Assembly (NCBI GenBank): GCA_002307095.1
Contig: DBTO01000257.1
Span: 1 to 11,374 of the forward strand
Source of the DNA: Sulfurospirillum sp. UBA1314
GTDB taxonomy: Bacteria > Campylobacterota > Campylobacteria > Campylobacterales > Sulfurospirillaceae
Direction of reading: 5' to 3'
DNA: 11,374 nt
Positions 1-6,131 of the stretch are shown piece after piece. The notes under the pieces were generated by a model that had not been told where the DNA came from, did no database searches, and saw only the letters and a program-made list of their open reading frames with translations. Both the position numbers and the translations under genes were made by a program. How positions within the stretch are numbered: the first letter of the stretch is position 1; the number at the start of each line of letters is the position of its first letter.

Positions 1-659
1 TCAATAAAGGTGAAATCATCGTTGTCTGTGGACCTTCAGGTTCTGGTAAATCAACGCTTATTCGTTGTATTAACTATCTTGAGCAATTTCAAGAAGGTCA
101 AATTATTGTTGATGGCATCGAGCTTGTGAATGATGTTAAAAAGATCAAGGCGATTCGTGAAGAGGTTGCCATGGTGTTTCAACACTTTAACCTTTTCCCA
201 CACCTCACGATTTTAGACAACCTCACGCTCGCTCCTGTTTGGGTTCGTAAAATGCCACGTAAAGAAGCAGAAGCGATGGCAATGAAGTATTTGGAACGTG
301 TTGGTATCGCCAATCAAGCACACAAATACCCCAATCAGCTCTCAGGCGGTCAACAACAACGTGTGGCGATTGCTCGAAGTTTGTGTAAAAATCCTAAAAT
401 TATGCTCTTTGATGAACCCACATCCGCACTTGATCCTGAAATGGTAGCCGAAGTTTTGGATGTTATGATAGAATTAGCACGCGAAGATAAAACGATGGTG
501 TGCGTCACACACGAAATGGGTTTTGCAAAAAAGGTCGCCGATAGGATTATCTTTATGGATGCAGGTCAAATCGTCGAAGAAAATACACCAGAAGAGTTTT
601 TCCAAAACCCTGAGTCCGATCGTCTCAAACTCTTTTTGGAGCAAATCTTATCGCACTGA
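1..659 (+). CDS. Polar amino-acid ABC transporter ATP-binding protein (GlnQ/PebC-like), 5' end missing
   Basis: The cytoplasmic ATPase subunit that powers import of a polar amino acid, probably glutamine, glutamate or aspartate. Its first bases lie outside the window and the reading frame enters at base 3. About 218 residues are visible and roughly 25 are missing, judged against the family's usual length of about 242. All nucleotide-binding motifs are present in order: Walker A GPSGSGKST (bases 30-56), Q-loop in VFQHFNLFPH (around 174-203), ABC signature LSGGQQQR (339-362), Walker B IMLFDEP followed by the D-loop SALDP (399-440), and the switch histidine in VTHEMGF (around 504-524). The FQHFNLFPH and THEMGFAK wording is typical of the amino-acid (PAAT/HAAT) subfamily and closely resembles Campylobacter PebC. 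Permease and binding-protein genes are presumably upstream, outside the window. Substrate cannot be fixed from the ATPase alone. Confidence 0.93.
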   Translation, partial: NKGEIIVVCGPSGSGKSTLIRCINYLEQFQEGQIIVDGIELVNDVKKIKAIREEVAMVFQHFNLFPHLTILDNLTLAPVWVRKMPRKEAEAMAMKYLERVGIANQAHKYPNQLSGGQQQRVAIARSLCKNPKIMLFDEPTSALDPEMVAEVLDVMIELAREDKTMVCVTHEMGFAKKVADRIIFMDAGQIVEENTPEEFFQNPESDRLKLFLEQILSH

Positions 660-666
660 TTTTGGT

Positions 667-676
667 TTACATGTAA
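667..676. repeat. TTACATGTAA palindrome, copy 1
   Basis: Perfect 10-bp palindrome in the 25-base gap between the ABC ATPase gene and the next gene. With the preceding T it reads TTTACATGTAA and starts 6 bases after the ATPase stop codon. Its last two bases overlap the AAGGA ribosome-binding site (675-679) of the downstream gene. See the finding on the recurring motif. Confidence 0.8.
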
Positions 677-684
677 GGATAAAA

Positions 685-1134
685 ATGGAGCAATTGATTC
701 CTGTTGTGATGATTGTCGCGATGGTTGCATTTGTGTTAATTAAGCAGATAGGCAAGTTAACCACTAATCTTGATACGTTTGCCGATGAGAGTTCATACGA
801 TCGTTATGCAAAGTTTTCAGCCGTTATTCAAGATCATATTCGTGAAATCAAACAGAGCCTTGATAGTTCTAAAACACCTAGCGAACGCCCTTTTAAACTC
901 ATAGAGGGTAAAAATGAGGAAGAGGCTCTTGAGCTTCTTTCCAACTTCATTCGTAAATTGATCTTTTTTGAGACGATGGTGGCGAAGAAGAAGAGTTCCA
1001 AAGAGATCGAAGCCGATCTTTTTGAGCTTTTAAGTCATTTAGATGATTTTCTCAAAGAGTATTGTGTCGATGGAGAGGCACTTTCTGATGCCCTTCGCGA
1101 GACACTGTTGGAAGCATATGAACAACTGAACTAA
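685..1134 (+). CDS. Small membrane-anchored helical protein, function unknown
   Basis: A 149-residue protein that I do not recognise. It has one hydrophobic segment at residues 4-19 (IPVVMIVAMVAFVLI), ending at K20, with no cleavage site, so it is probably a bitopic inner-membrane protein with a cytoplasmic body. The rest is charged, rich in Glu, Lys and Leu, and looks mostly alpha-helical; residues 76-126 and 131-149 are the likeliest helices. There is one cysteine (C127). The ATG at 685 is chosen because AAGGA sits at 675-679, five bases upstream, and the hydrophobic anchor starts directly after it. The same frame stays open further upstream inside the ABC ATPase gene, but that part is a shadow. 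Start is 25 bases after the ATPase stop, so co-transcription is likely. A link to amino-acid transport is only positional. Confidence 0.75.
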   Translation: MEQLIPVVMIVAMVAFVLIKQIGKLTTNLDTFADESSYDRYAKFSAVIQDHIREIKQSLDSSKTPSERPFKLIEGKNEEEALELLSNFIRKLIFFETMVAKKKSSKEIEADLFELLSHLDDFLKEYCVDGEALSDALRETLLEAYEQLN

Positions 1135-1157
1135 AAAGTGAGGTTTTAAACCTCACT
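1131..1157 (-). terminator. Intrinsic terminator for ilvA, between convergent genes
   Basis: Inverted repeat AGTGAGG (1137-1143) / CCTCACT (1151-1157), extendable inward through TTT/AAA. Read on the - strand the stem is followed by TTTTT (complement of 1133-1137), the classic shape of a rho-independent terminator just past the ilvA stop. On the + strand the stem is followed by CTCTTCTGTT, a weaker tract, so it may also serve the 685-1134 gene. The arm overlaps that gene's stop codon region. Confidence 0.75.
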
Positions 1158-1165
1158 CTCTTCTG

Positions 1166-2377
1166 TTAAACTTCTTCTTTAAAAACGTACCCAGCAGCTT
1201 CTAAAAGTGAGCCGATCATCTTTTGATGCTCGATCCCTTTGGTCTCTAACATAATCGTAATTTGCGCATCGCCATACGAAAGATTGGTTGAAAATCGGTC
1301 GTAATCAATCTGAATAATATTGGCGTTAGCATTTTTAAACAAGTCTGTCAGACGCATCAGTGAGCCCGGTTTATCAATGAGTGTAATCACCAACTTCATC
1401 TTACGATGTGACTTGATCAAACCTTTTTCAATAATGACAGAAAGCATCTGTACATCGATATTTCCACCGCTTAAAACTGCGCCTATTTTCATATCTTTGG
1501 TGTAAGCAAATTTTTGGTGCATAATGGCTGCCACACTCGCCGCACCGCCACCTTCAACGACCAGTTTTTGACGCTCAAGTAAGAATAAAATCGCTGCGGC
1601 GATCTCTTCATCATCGACCGTCACTACTTCATCCACACACTCTAAAATGTGTGCCAAATTGGATTCACTCACATCGCGTACAGCGATACCATCGGCGATG
1701 GTGCGTACACTTTTGGAGTTGATCGCTTTTTTAGCATAAAAAGATTTACACATCGCAGGTGCACCCTTTGCATTCACGCCAATCACTCTGATTTTAGGAT
1801 CGATCTGCTTGATGGCGGAAGCCATACCGCTGATAAGCCCTCCTCCACCGATGGGAATCACGATTATATCAAGATCATTGATCTCATCGATCATCTCTAA
1901 TGCAACCGTCCCTTGCCCTGCGATGACGATGTCATCTTCAAACGGGTGAATAAAGGTAAGACCGTGCTCTTTGGCGTACGTTAGCGCATACGCATACGCT
2001 TCATCGTAATTATCACCACTCAAAATCACTTCAGCCCCTAAGGCTTTGGTGCCCGTTACTTTAAGAAGCGGGGTCGCTTCAGGCATAACGATGGTGGCAG
2101 AAATGCCAAAACTTCGAGCTGAGTAAGCAACGCCTTGGGCATGGTTTCCTGCACTCGCGGCAATCACACCTTGAGCGCGCTCTTCTTTGGTTAAGGAGGC
2201 GATTTTATTGTACGCACCTCTGAGTTTATACGCTCCTGTAATTTGGAGGTTCTCTTTTTTGAGATACACCTGTGCGCCTACTTCTTCACTCAAATGAGGA
2301 GCGAGTGCACACGGTGTTTTGGTGACAACATTGGCAAGTTGTCGTTTTGCTTTGACTATTTCACTAAGAGCTATCAT
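1166..2377 (-). CDS. ilvA: Threonine ammonia-lyase (threonine dehydratase) with C-terminal ACT domain
   Basis: PLP enzyme that deaminates L-threonine to 2-oxobutanoate, the first committed step towards isoleucine. At 403 residues it is the medium-length form with one regulatory domain, unlike the ~510-residue E. coli IlvA with two. Visible parts in order: N-terminal fold with KKENLQITGAYKLRGAYN holding the PLP lysine K51; SAGNHAQG at 75-82; the phosphate-binding glycine loop GGGGL at 177-181; SGGNID at 303-308; and an ACT-like domain at about 328-400 that would sense an amino-acid effector. The start ATG shares one base with the upstream gene's stop (TAATG), which points to translational coupling. 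A catabolic TdcB-type role is possible, but the ACT domain favours a biosynthetic, feedback-regulated enzyme. Confidence 0.93.
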   Translation of the reverse strand: MIALSEIVKAKRQLANVVTKTPCALAPHLSEEVGAQVYLKKENLQITGAYKLRGAYNKIASLTKEERAQGVIAASAGNHAQGVAYSARSFGISATIVMPEATPLLKVTGTKALGAEVILSGDNYDEAYAYALTYAKEHGLTFIHPFEDDIVIAGQGTVALEMIDEINDLDIIVIPIGGGGLISGMASAIKQIDPKIRVIGVNAKGAPAMCKSFYAKKAINSKSVRTIADGIAVRDVSESNLAHILECVDEVVTVDDEEIAAAILFLLERQKLVVEGGGAASVAAIMHQKFAYTKDMKIGAVLSGGNIDVQMLSVIIEKGLIKSHRKMKLVITLIDKPGSLMRLTDLFKNANANIIQIDYDRFSTNLSYGDAQITIMLETKGIEHQKMIGSLLEAAGYVFKEEV

Positions 2378-2811
2378 TATTTCATTAACCTTTCATATTC
2401 TACTTTGGTGCATCGATTTTGCACGGCAATAATGCCGTTTTCATGTGCTTTAGCACAGGCTTGATTATTGACGATGCCCAGTTGCAACCAAAAGACTTTT
2501 ACATCACCTTTTTTTAAAACCTCTTCGATCAAACTATCGGCGATTTCAGGCTTTCGAAACATATCTACCATATCCACGCTCTCAGGAATATCCAAAAGGC
2601 TACGGTAAACTTTTTCACCTAAAATCATCTCCTCTTTGGGATAGATCGGATAGATTTTAAACCCACGTTCTTGCAAGTAGCGTGCCACTTTATGGCTATC
2701 TTTGGTAGGATCAGGAGATAAACCAATAATGGCAATACTCTTACACATCGAAAAAATGTCTTTTATGCCTGCATCACCAGGCATGCTAATATTTGAAATG
2801 TCGCATTCCAT
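2377..2811 (-). CDS. CoA-binding domain protein, YccU-like
   Basis: A 144-residue single-domain protein of the CoA_binding (Rossmann-like) family. The nucleotide-binding strand-loop-helix is SIAIIGLSPDPTKDSHKVARYL at residues 25-46, followed by GFKIYPIYP at 50-58. The family's later motifs are also present: DMVDMFRKPE (80-89), KVFWLQLGIVNN (105-116) and a C-terminal VQNRCTKVEYERL (130-142) with the conserved cysteine C134. Relatives bind coenzyme A in structures, but their physiological role is not established. The ATG is preceded by AAAGGAGC (complement of 2816-2823), a good ribosome-binding site five bases upstream. It is the first gene of a two-gene unit with ilvA. Confidence 0.88.
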   Translation of the reverse strand: MECDISNISMPGDAGIKDIFSMCKSIAIIGLSPDPTKDSHKVARYLQERGFKIYPIYPKEEMILGEKVYRSLLDIPESVDMVDMFRKPEIADSLIEEVLKKGDVKVFWLQLGIVNNQACAKAHENGIIAVQNRCTKVEYERLMK

Positions 2812-2842
2812 TATTGCTCCTTTAAAAAAATTTTAAGTCGTG

Positions 2843-2848
2843 AGTATA
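2843..2848 (-). promoter_or_regulatory. Candidate -10 box for the CoA-binding/ilvA unit
   Basis: On the - strand 2848-2843 reads TATACT, one change from consensus, about 32 bases before the start codon. No convincing -35 box is seen, which is usual for sigma-70 promoters in Campylobacterota. Based on sequence match only. Confidence 0.45.
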
Positions 2849-2898
2849 GCACACTCAATCTTTTGCCTCGATTATCCATTCCTTTTATCGTATGAATT

Positions 2899-2930
2899 TG
2901 TTATAATCAAAGGGTTTACATTCAAGGAGG
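2899..2930 (+). promoter_or_regulatory. Extended -10 promoter and strong ribosome-binding site of the chemotaxis gene
   Basis: TGTTATAAT at 2899-2907 is a perfect TATAAT (2902-2907) with the extended-10 TGn. No -35 consensus is seen 17 bases upstream, only T-rich DNA. AAGGAGG at 2924-2930 is a near-perfect Shine-Dalgarno sequence four bases before the ATG. The predicted transcription start, near 2914, leaves a leader of about 20 bases. Confidence 0.7.
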
Positions 2931-2934
2931 AATA

Positions 2935-4116
2935 ATGTTTCTTAATCAAATTAAGATTAAAACAAAAGGTTGGTTTTTAGCAATCGGAACCTTATGTGGT
3001 TTTATGGCAAATATTATCTTAGTTTCGCTTCTGATCACAGGAACAGAACGACTGATATTAATTGCAGGGTCAGTTTTTGGAATGGTCTTTTTCTTTATTT
3101 TTACACGCGTCATGGTTGTGAGCATGACCAATTCGATCGATGCACTCTCCATCATTACACTGGATCTCGCAAAAGGCAGTGGCGATCTTACCAAGCGTAT
3201 TCAGATAAATTCCAAAGACGAGATTGCCGATTTATCTGAAAATATCAATCAATTTATTGAAAAAATTCATCAAACTGTTGTTGCTTCAACCAAAACATCG
3301 ACAGAAAGTGCTTCAATGGCAAATCAGTTTTCAACCATATCTCACGAAGTCGATAAACGCATGGTAGCAGAGCGTGATTTTGTCAAACAGACAAAAGATT
3401 TGGGCGACACCATGAAAGTAACATTGGAAGAAAATACACTTAATGCGACACAAACCAGTGAAAATATCTTAAATGCTTCCAAAACGCTCAACACAACAGC
3501 GCAAGAGATCAAACATTTGGTTGCCAATATTCAACAAGCTTCCGAAGTTGAATCACACACCTCTGAGCGCTTACAACAACTTAGCCAAGATGCCAATCAA
3601 GTGAAAAATGTCCTCACTGTCATCTCCGATATTGCCGATCAAACCAATCTTTTGGCACTTAACGCTGCGATTGAAGCGGCGCGTGCGGGAGAGCACGGTC
3701 GTGGATTTGCCGTTGTCGCGGATGAAGTACGCAATTTGGCAGAGCGAACGCAACGCAGTCTTACGGAGATTAACGCGACCATTAATGTCATTGTTCAAAA
3801 CATCATGGATGCAAGTGGGCAGATGAGTGAAAATTATAAATTTATTGAGCAAATGGCGAATAATTCTGAAGAGGTTGAGCTTAAAATTAGCACCACGGAA
3901 GCGATTATTAAAGAGGCGTCCGACGCTTCACAGATCGCGTCAGAGGTGTCTCAGCGTCTTTCACTCAATACGGCGACAATTATTAAAAATATCGGTCAGA
4001 TTTACGAGTCATCCTTACAAAATAGCAGCGATGTGAAAAACCTCAATACCTCTTCGGATGAGCTTTTGAATCTTTCCAATACTCTCGCTTCAAAGCTAGC
4101 GCTCTTTAAGATTTAG
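2935..4116 (+). CDS. Methyl-accepting chemotaxis protein without a periplasmic sensor domain
   Basis: Signals to the CheA/CheW kinase complex that controls flagellar rotation. The 393 residues contain two hydrophobic segments, about 13-34 and 38-62, separated by only a few residues (TGTER), so there is no room for an external ligand-binding domain. Next comes a HAMP-like region (about 60-112; DLAKGSGDLTKRI, DEIADLSENIN), then a long coiled-coil signalling domain. Its conserved hairpin tip is VISDIADQTNLLALNAAIEAARAGEHGRGFAVVADEVR in segments across residues 229-266, which is diagnostic of the family. No CheR-tethering pentapeptide is present at the C-terminus, which ends LALFKI. Input probably comes from the membrane, the HAMP region or partner proteins, which is inference. 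It has its own strong promoter and stands alone, divergent from the gene before and convergent with trmA. Confidence 0.93.
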   Translation: MFLNQIKIKTKGWFLAIGTLCGFMANIILVSLLITGTERLILIAGSVFGMVFFFIFTRVMVVSMTNSIDALSIITLDLAKGSGDLTKRIQINSKDEIADLSENINQFIEKIHQTVVASTKTSTESASMANQFSTISHEVDKRMVAERDFVKQTKDLGDTMKVTLEENTLNATQTSENILNASKTLNTTAQEIKHLVANIQQASEVESHTSERLQQLSQDANQVKNVLTVISDIADQTNLLALNAAIEAARAGEHGRGFAVVADEVRNLAERTQRSLTEINATINVIVQNIMDASGQMSENYKFIEQMANNSEEVELKISTTEAIIKEASDASQIASEVSQRLSLNTATIIKNIGQIYESSLQNSSDVKNLNTSSDELLNLSNTLASKLALFKI

Positions 4117-4135
4117 CCCTTTACATGTAAAAGGG
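4117..4135. terminator. Possible bidirectional hairpin between convergent genes, containing motif copy 2
   Basis: CCCTTT (4117-4122) pairs with AAAGGG (4130-4135) around a 7-base loop. It fills the whole 19-base gap between the chemotaxis gene stop and the trmA stop. Neither strand has a proper T-tract after the stem, so it is not a canonical intrinsic terminator. The core 4120-4131 is the recurring palindrome TTTACATGTAAA. Confidence 0.4.
4120..4131. repeat. TTTACATGTAAA palindrome, copy 2
   Basis: Perfect 12-bp palindrome beginning 3 bases after the chemotaxis gene's stop codon. It is followed by AGGGTTAAA, almost the same right flank as copy 3 at 5121-5140 (GGGTTAAA). Confidence 0.85.
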
Positions 4136-5239
4136 TTAAAGGCGTTTTAAAATGACGCCAGACTCCAAATGCTCTGTGTTCGGGAATTGATCGAACAGGG
4201 CAAAATGGAGGATGGCGTACTGCTTTGTTAAAATTTCCAAATCACGTTTAAGTGTCTCAGGATTGCACGAAATGTAGATGATATTTTCAAACTGAGAGAT
4301 AAAGCTCAAACTCGCCTCATCCATCCCTGAACGAGGTGGATCCACAAAGACATGAGAAAAACGATACTCTTCTAAATGAATACCAGCTAAGCGGTTGTAT
4401 TCACGCTCTTTTTTCAATGCCGATGTGAGCTCTTCAGCGCTCATACGCAAAAAGGCGATGTTGTGAACGTCATTGAGCTCACAGTTTTGAAGTGCTGATT
4501 TGATGGAGGTTTTAGAAATCTCCGTGGCTAAAACTTTTTGAAATTTCCCAGCCATAGGAATCGTGAAATTGCCATAACCACAGTACAACTCCAACAAATC
4601 CTCACAGTGTTCAAGATGGCTTAAAACCCAGCTGATCATTGTTTGATTCATCAAACGATTGGGTTGGGAAAAGCCTCCTTCGATGATGTAATAACGATAA
4701 GTTTTACCCGCAATCTCAAAACGATCTTCCACGAAATCTTGGCTCAGGACGCGTTTCATCCCACGACTGCGTCCTATGATCAAAATATCAAACGCTTCTT
4801 CCAATATTTTGGCTTCTTCATCCCACTCACCATGTAAAGGTTTGTGGTAGATGAGCGTAACCAAAAGATGCTCGGAGGAAGCTAAGAATTCAATCGCAAA
4901 AAGCTTTTCACGAAGCATTGCAGACGCTTCAATCTTTTTTAATAACGCAGGCATCAGTGTGTAGATTTTAAGCTCTACCTTAGGGCATGATTCTATGCAA
5001 ACAGCACCTTTTTTATCGAATGCACCCATCGCATAACTGATGGTATCGCCCTCTTTCCAAATGCGAAACTCCGAGCGTCCGCGGTAGTGTTCTGAGGGTG
5101 TTTGGAAGTACTCAAATGCGTTTACATGTAAAGGGTTAAACAGCGTCTGCATCTGTGCTTTTTTATGTTCAACTTGCGCCTCATAATCCAGCGTATACAG
5201 CGTACAACTCCCACATTTCCCAAAATACGAACACTCCAT
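4136..5239 (-). CDS. trmA: tRNA (uracil-5-)-methyltransferase TrmA with RlmD-like N-terminal cysteines
   Basis: SAM-dependent enzyme making 5-methyluridine at position 54 of the tRNA T-loop. The 367 residues carry the TrmA hallmarks: HYRGRSEFRIW (51-61), GGFSQPNRLMNQ (188-199), the SAM-binding LLELYCGYGNFTIPMA (215-230), VFVDPPRSGMD (297-307), the nucleophile C325 in YISCNPETL, and a terminal HLESGVIL whose E359 matches the E. coli catalytic base region. Oddly, it begins MECSYFGKCGSCTL, giving C3-x5-C9-x2-C12, with a further C85 in ESCP. That spacing matches the [4Fe-4S] ligands of the 23S rRNA enzyme RlmD, whereas E. coli TrmA lacks these cysteines. Overall similarity is clearly to TrmA, so tRNA U54 is the best substrate call. 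A - strand AGAGG just upstream is a modest ribosome-binding site. Confidence 0.9.
   Translation of the reverse strand: MECSYFGKCGSCTLYTLDYEAQVEHKKAQMQTLFNPLHVNAFEYFQTPSEHYRGRSEFRIWKEGDTISYAMGAFDKKGAVCIESCPKVELKIYTLMPALLKKIEASAMLREKLFAIEFLASSEHLLVTLIYHKPLHGEWDEEAKILEEAFDILIIGRSRGMKRVLSQDFVEDRFEIAGKTYRYYIIEGGFSQPNRLMNQTMISWVLSHLEHCEDLLELYCGYGNFTIPMAGKFQKVLATEISKTSIKSALQNCELNDVHNIAFLRMSAEELTSALKKEREYNRLAGIHLEEYRFSHVFVDPPRSGMDEASLSFISQFENIIYISCNPETLKRDLEILTKQYAILHFALFDQFPNTEHLESGVILKRL
5121..5132. repeat. TTTACATGTAAA palindrome, copy 3, inside trmA
   Basis: The only full copy within a coding region. Read on the - strand it is in frame and encodes part of NPLHVNA (residues 35-41 of TrmA). These residues lie in the weakly conserved stretch between the cysteine motif and the first TrmA motif, so the protein may tolerate the motif's presence. 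Confidence 0.85.
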
Positions 5240-5392
5240 GAAACCTCTTTACTTTTATATTTAGAGTTTGTGCAAAACTCTTTAACACGCTTTCAAAGCA
5301 AAGCTTCTCAAGCTACGTTAACACTGGGTTTTCCTAGGCGGAAAGCCCGCGCACCTTTGGTGCTTTCCGTATAATACATAAAATTTTATGTA
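5240..5392 (-). other. Inverted-repeat-rich gap upstream of trmA
   Basis: A 153-base gap between the DUF445 stop and the trmA start, both genes on the - strand. It holds several dyads: AGAGTTT/AAACTCT (5263-5269/5275-5281), GCTTT/AAAGC (5289-5293/5295-5299), AGCTT/AAGCT (5302-5306/5310-5314), GGGTTTTCC/GGAAAGCCC (5326-5334/5340-5348, one imperfect pair), GGAAAGC/GCTTTCC (5340-5346/5362-5368) and GCACC/GGTGC (5351-5355/5359-5363). Three of these share arms and cannot form together. Near trmA the - strand reads TATAAA (around 5253-5258), a possible close promoter. No coding region or known RNA family is recognised. It could be a structured 5' leader of trmA, a processing or termination zone after the DUF445 gene, or a degenerate repeat element. 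Confidence 0.5.
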
Positions 5393-5397
5393 TTATA
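5370..5397. repeat. 28-bp perfect AT-only-flanked palindrome over the DUF445 stop codon
   Basis: The half-site TATAATACATAAAA (5370-5383) is followed by its exact reverse complement (5384-5397). The DUF445 stop codon (complement of 5393-5395) lies in the right half. Each end is a TATAAT box: one on the + strand (5370-5375) and one on the - strand (5397-5392). The latter could serve as a trmA -10 box with a start near 5385, which would give a leader of about 145 bases. As RNA it could also form a long A-U hairpin at the end of the DUF445 transcript. No T-tract follows, so a terminator role is unproven. Confidence 0.7.
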
Positions 5398-6103
5398 GAA
5401 CGAGCGTTGAAAGCAGACCGATCACTGCACCAAAAAATCCACCCCAAACGACGAGCCAGCCTAAATGATCTTTGATGAAATTCTGCACGATCTCTTTCAC
5501 CATTTGTGGTGTCAGCTCATTCAGCCTCGCATCGATCATCTGTTCGATAGTAATGAGCATATCATCACTAAGTGATGAATTTTGGATACTTTGTGCAATT
5601 TTTTGTTGAAATACATCACTTTCACTGATTTCGATGATCGCATCTTTCAGTTTTTCACTAAATGGTGCGCGAAGTCCCTCTAATGCGCGCTCTCCGCCAA
5701 ACATACCCAGCATGCCACCAAAGGATGACTCCATCACGGTTTTAGTCAACGCGTCAAAGGCTGGTGAAAAGTCCATATCTACAATGACAGGCGCTAAATC
5801 AAGCGTTTTCTTCTCTTTTTCAAAAAAAGCATCCAACTGCTCTTTGGTAAAAAACTGATCCATCATCAAATGTTTAATCGACGTTTTAAACGCCTCAAAT
5901 TGCAGTTGAATCACGCCGCTGCCGTACAAAAAAGGTACTTTTTCAAACAGCATATGTATCGCAATTTGATTGGTAATGGCACCTGAAAGCGCAAAAAGAC
6001 CTGCAAGCAAACTCCAGTGCGCATACGGTTCTGGTATAGCAAACGAAACAACGACCAATAAAGCACTTAAACTATCGGTTAACCAACTTTTATCAATTTT
6101 CAT
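5393..6103 (-). CDS. DUF445 family membrane protein
   Basis: A 236-residue inner-membrane protein matching the DUF445 family, whose biochemical role is unknown. The N-terminal part has hydrophobic segments at about 10-23 and 30-50 and the family signature GAITNQIAIHMLFEKVP...GSGVI (residues 41-64); the usual form is G-x-x-T-N-W-L-A-I-x-M-L-F. A long soluble, probably helical, middle (65-205) follows. The C-terminus VKEIVQNFIKDHLGWLVVWGGFFGAVIGLLS (202-232, in segments) is the second conserved block and forms the last membrane helix. The ATG is preceded on the - strand by AAGGAGAAAG, a strong ribosome-binding site. Its start is 23 bases after the radical SAM gene's stop, so read-through from that gene is likely, with a possible extra promoter at the junction. 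Confidence 0.85.
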   Translation of the reverse strand: MKIDKSWLTDSLSALLVVVSFAIPEPYAHWSLLAGLFALSGAITNQIAIHMLFEKVPFLYGSGVIQLQFEAFKTSIKHLMMDQFFTKEQLDAFFEKEKKTLDLAPVIVDMDFSPAFDALTKTVMESSFGGMLGMFGGERALEGLRAPFSEKLKDAIIEISESDVFQQKIAQSIQNSSLSDDMLITIEQMIDARLNELTPQMVKEIVQNFIKDHLGWLVVWGGFFGAVIGLLSTLVL

Positions 6104-6125
6104 TCTTTCTCCTTAAAAAATCGCC

Positions 6126-6131
6126 ATTATA
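6126..6131 (-). promoter_or_regulatory. Candidate -10 box overlapping the radical SAM stop codon
   Basis: The - strand reads TATAAT at 6131-6126, and its second to fourth bases (A-T-A-A context) contain the TAA stop of the upstream gene (6129-6127). A start near 6119 would leave a leader of about 16 bases carrying the AAGGAG site of the DUF445 gene. No clear -35 box is seen. Confidence 0.4.

Noticed and set aside
667..676. TTACATGTAA as an FNR/CRP-type site
   Set aside because: Those sites are spaced TTGAT/ATCAA or TGTGA/TCACA half-sites; this gapless palindrome fits neither.
523..684. Longer version of the 685-1134 gene starting inside the ABC ATPase gene
   Set aside because: The extra 54 codons overlap conserved ATPase coding sequence and have no ribosome-binding site. 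The ATG at 685 has one and leads straight into a membrane anchor.
2970..4036. Alternative + strand frames inside the chemotaxis gene
   Set aside because: They are out-of-frame shadows of a coiled-coil protein with strong family motifs; no separate ribosome-binding site or protein feature supports them.
4117..4135. TTTACATGTAAA copies as ordinary intrinsic terminators
   Set aside because: Only copy 2 has flanks that make a stem with a loop, and none is followed by a T-tract; copy 3 lies inside a coding region near its 5' end.
5326..5368. Known riboswitch or integron attC site in the trmA upstream gap
   Set aside because: I could not match any known riboswitch core, and the conserved attC end sequences are not present in the required arrangement; no integron genes are nearby.
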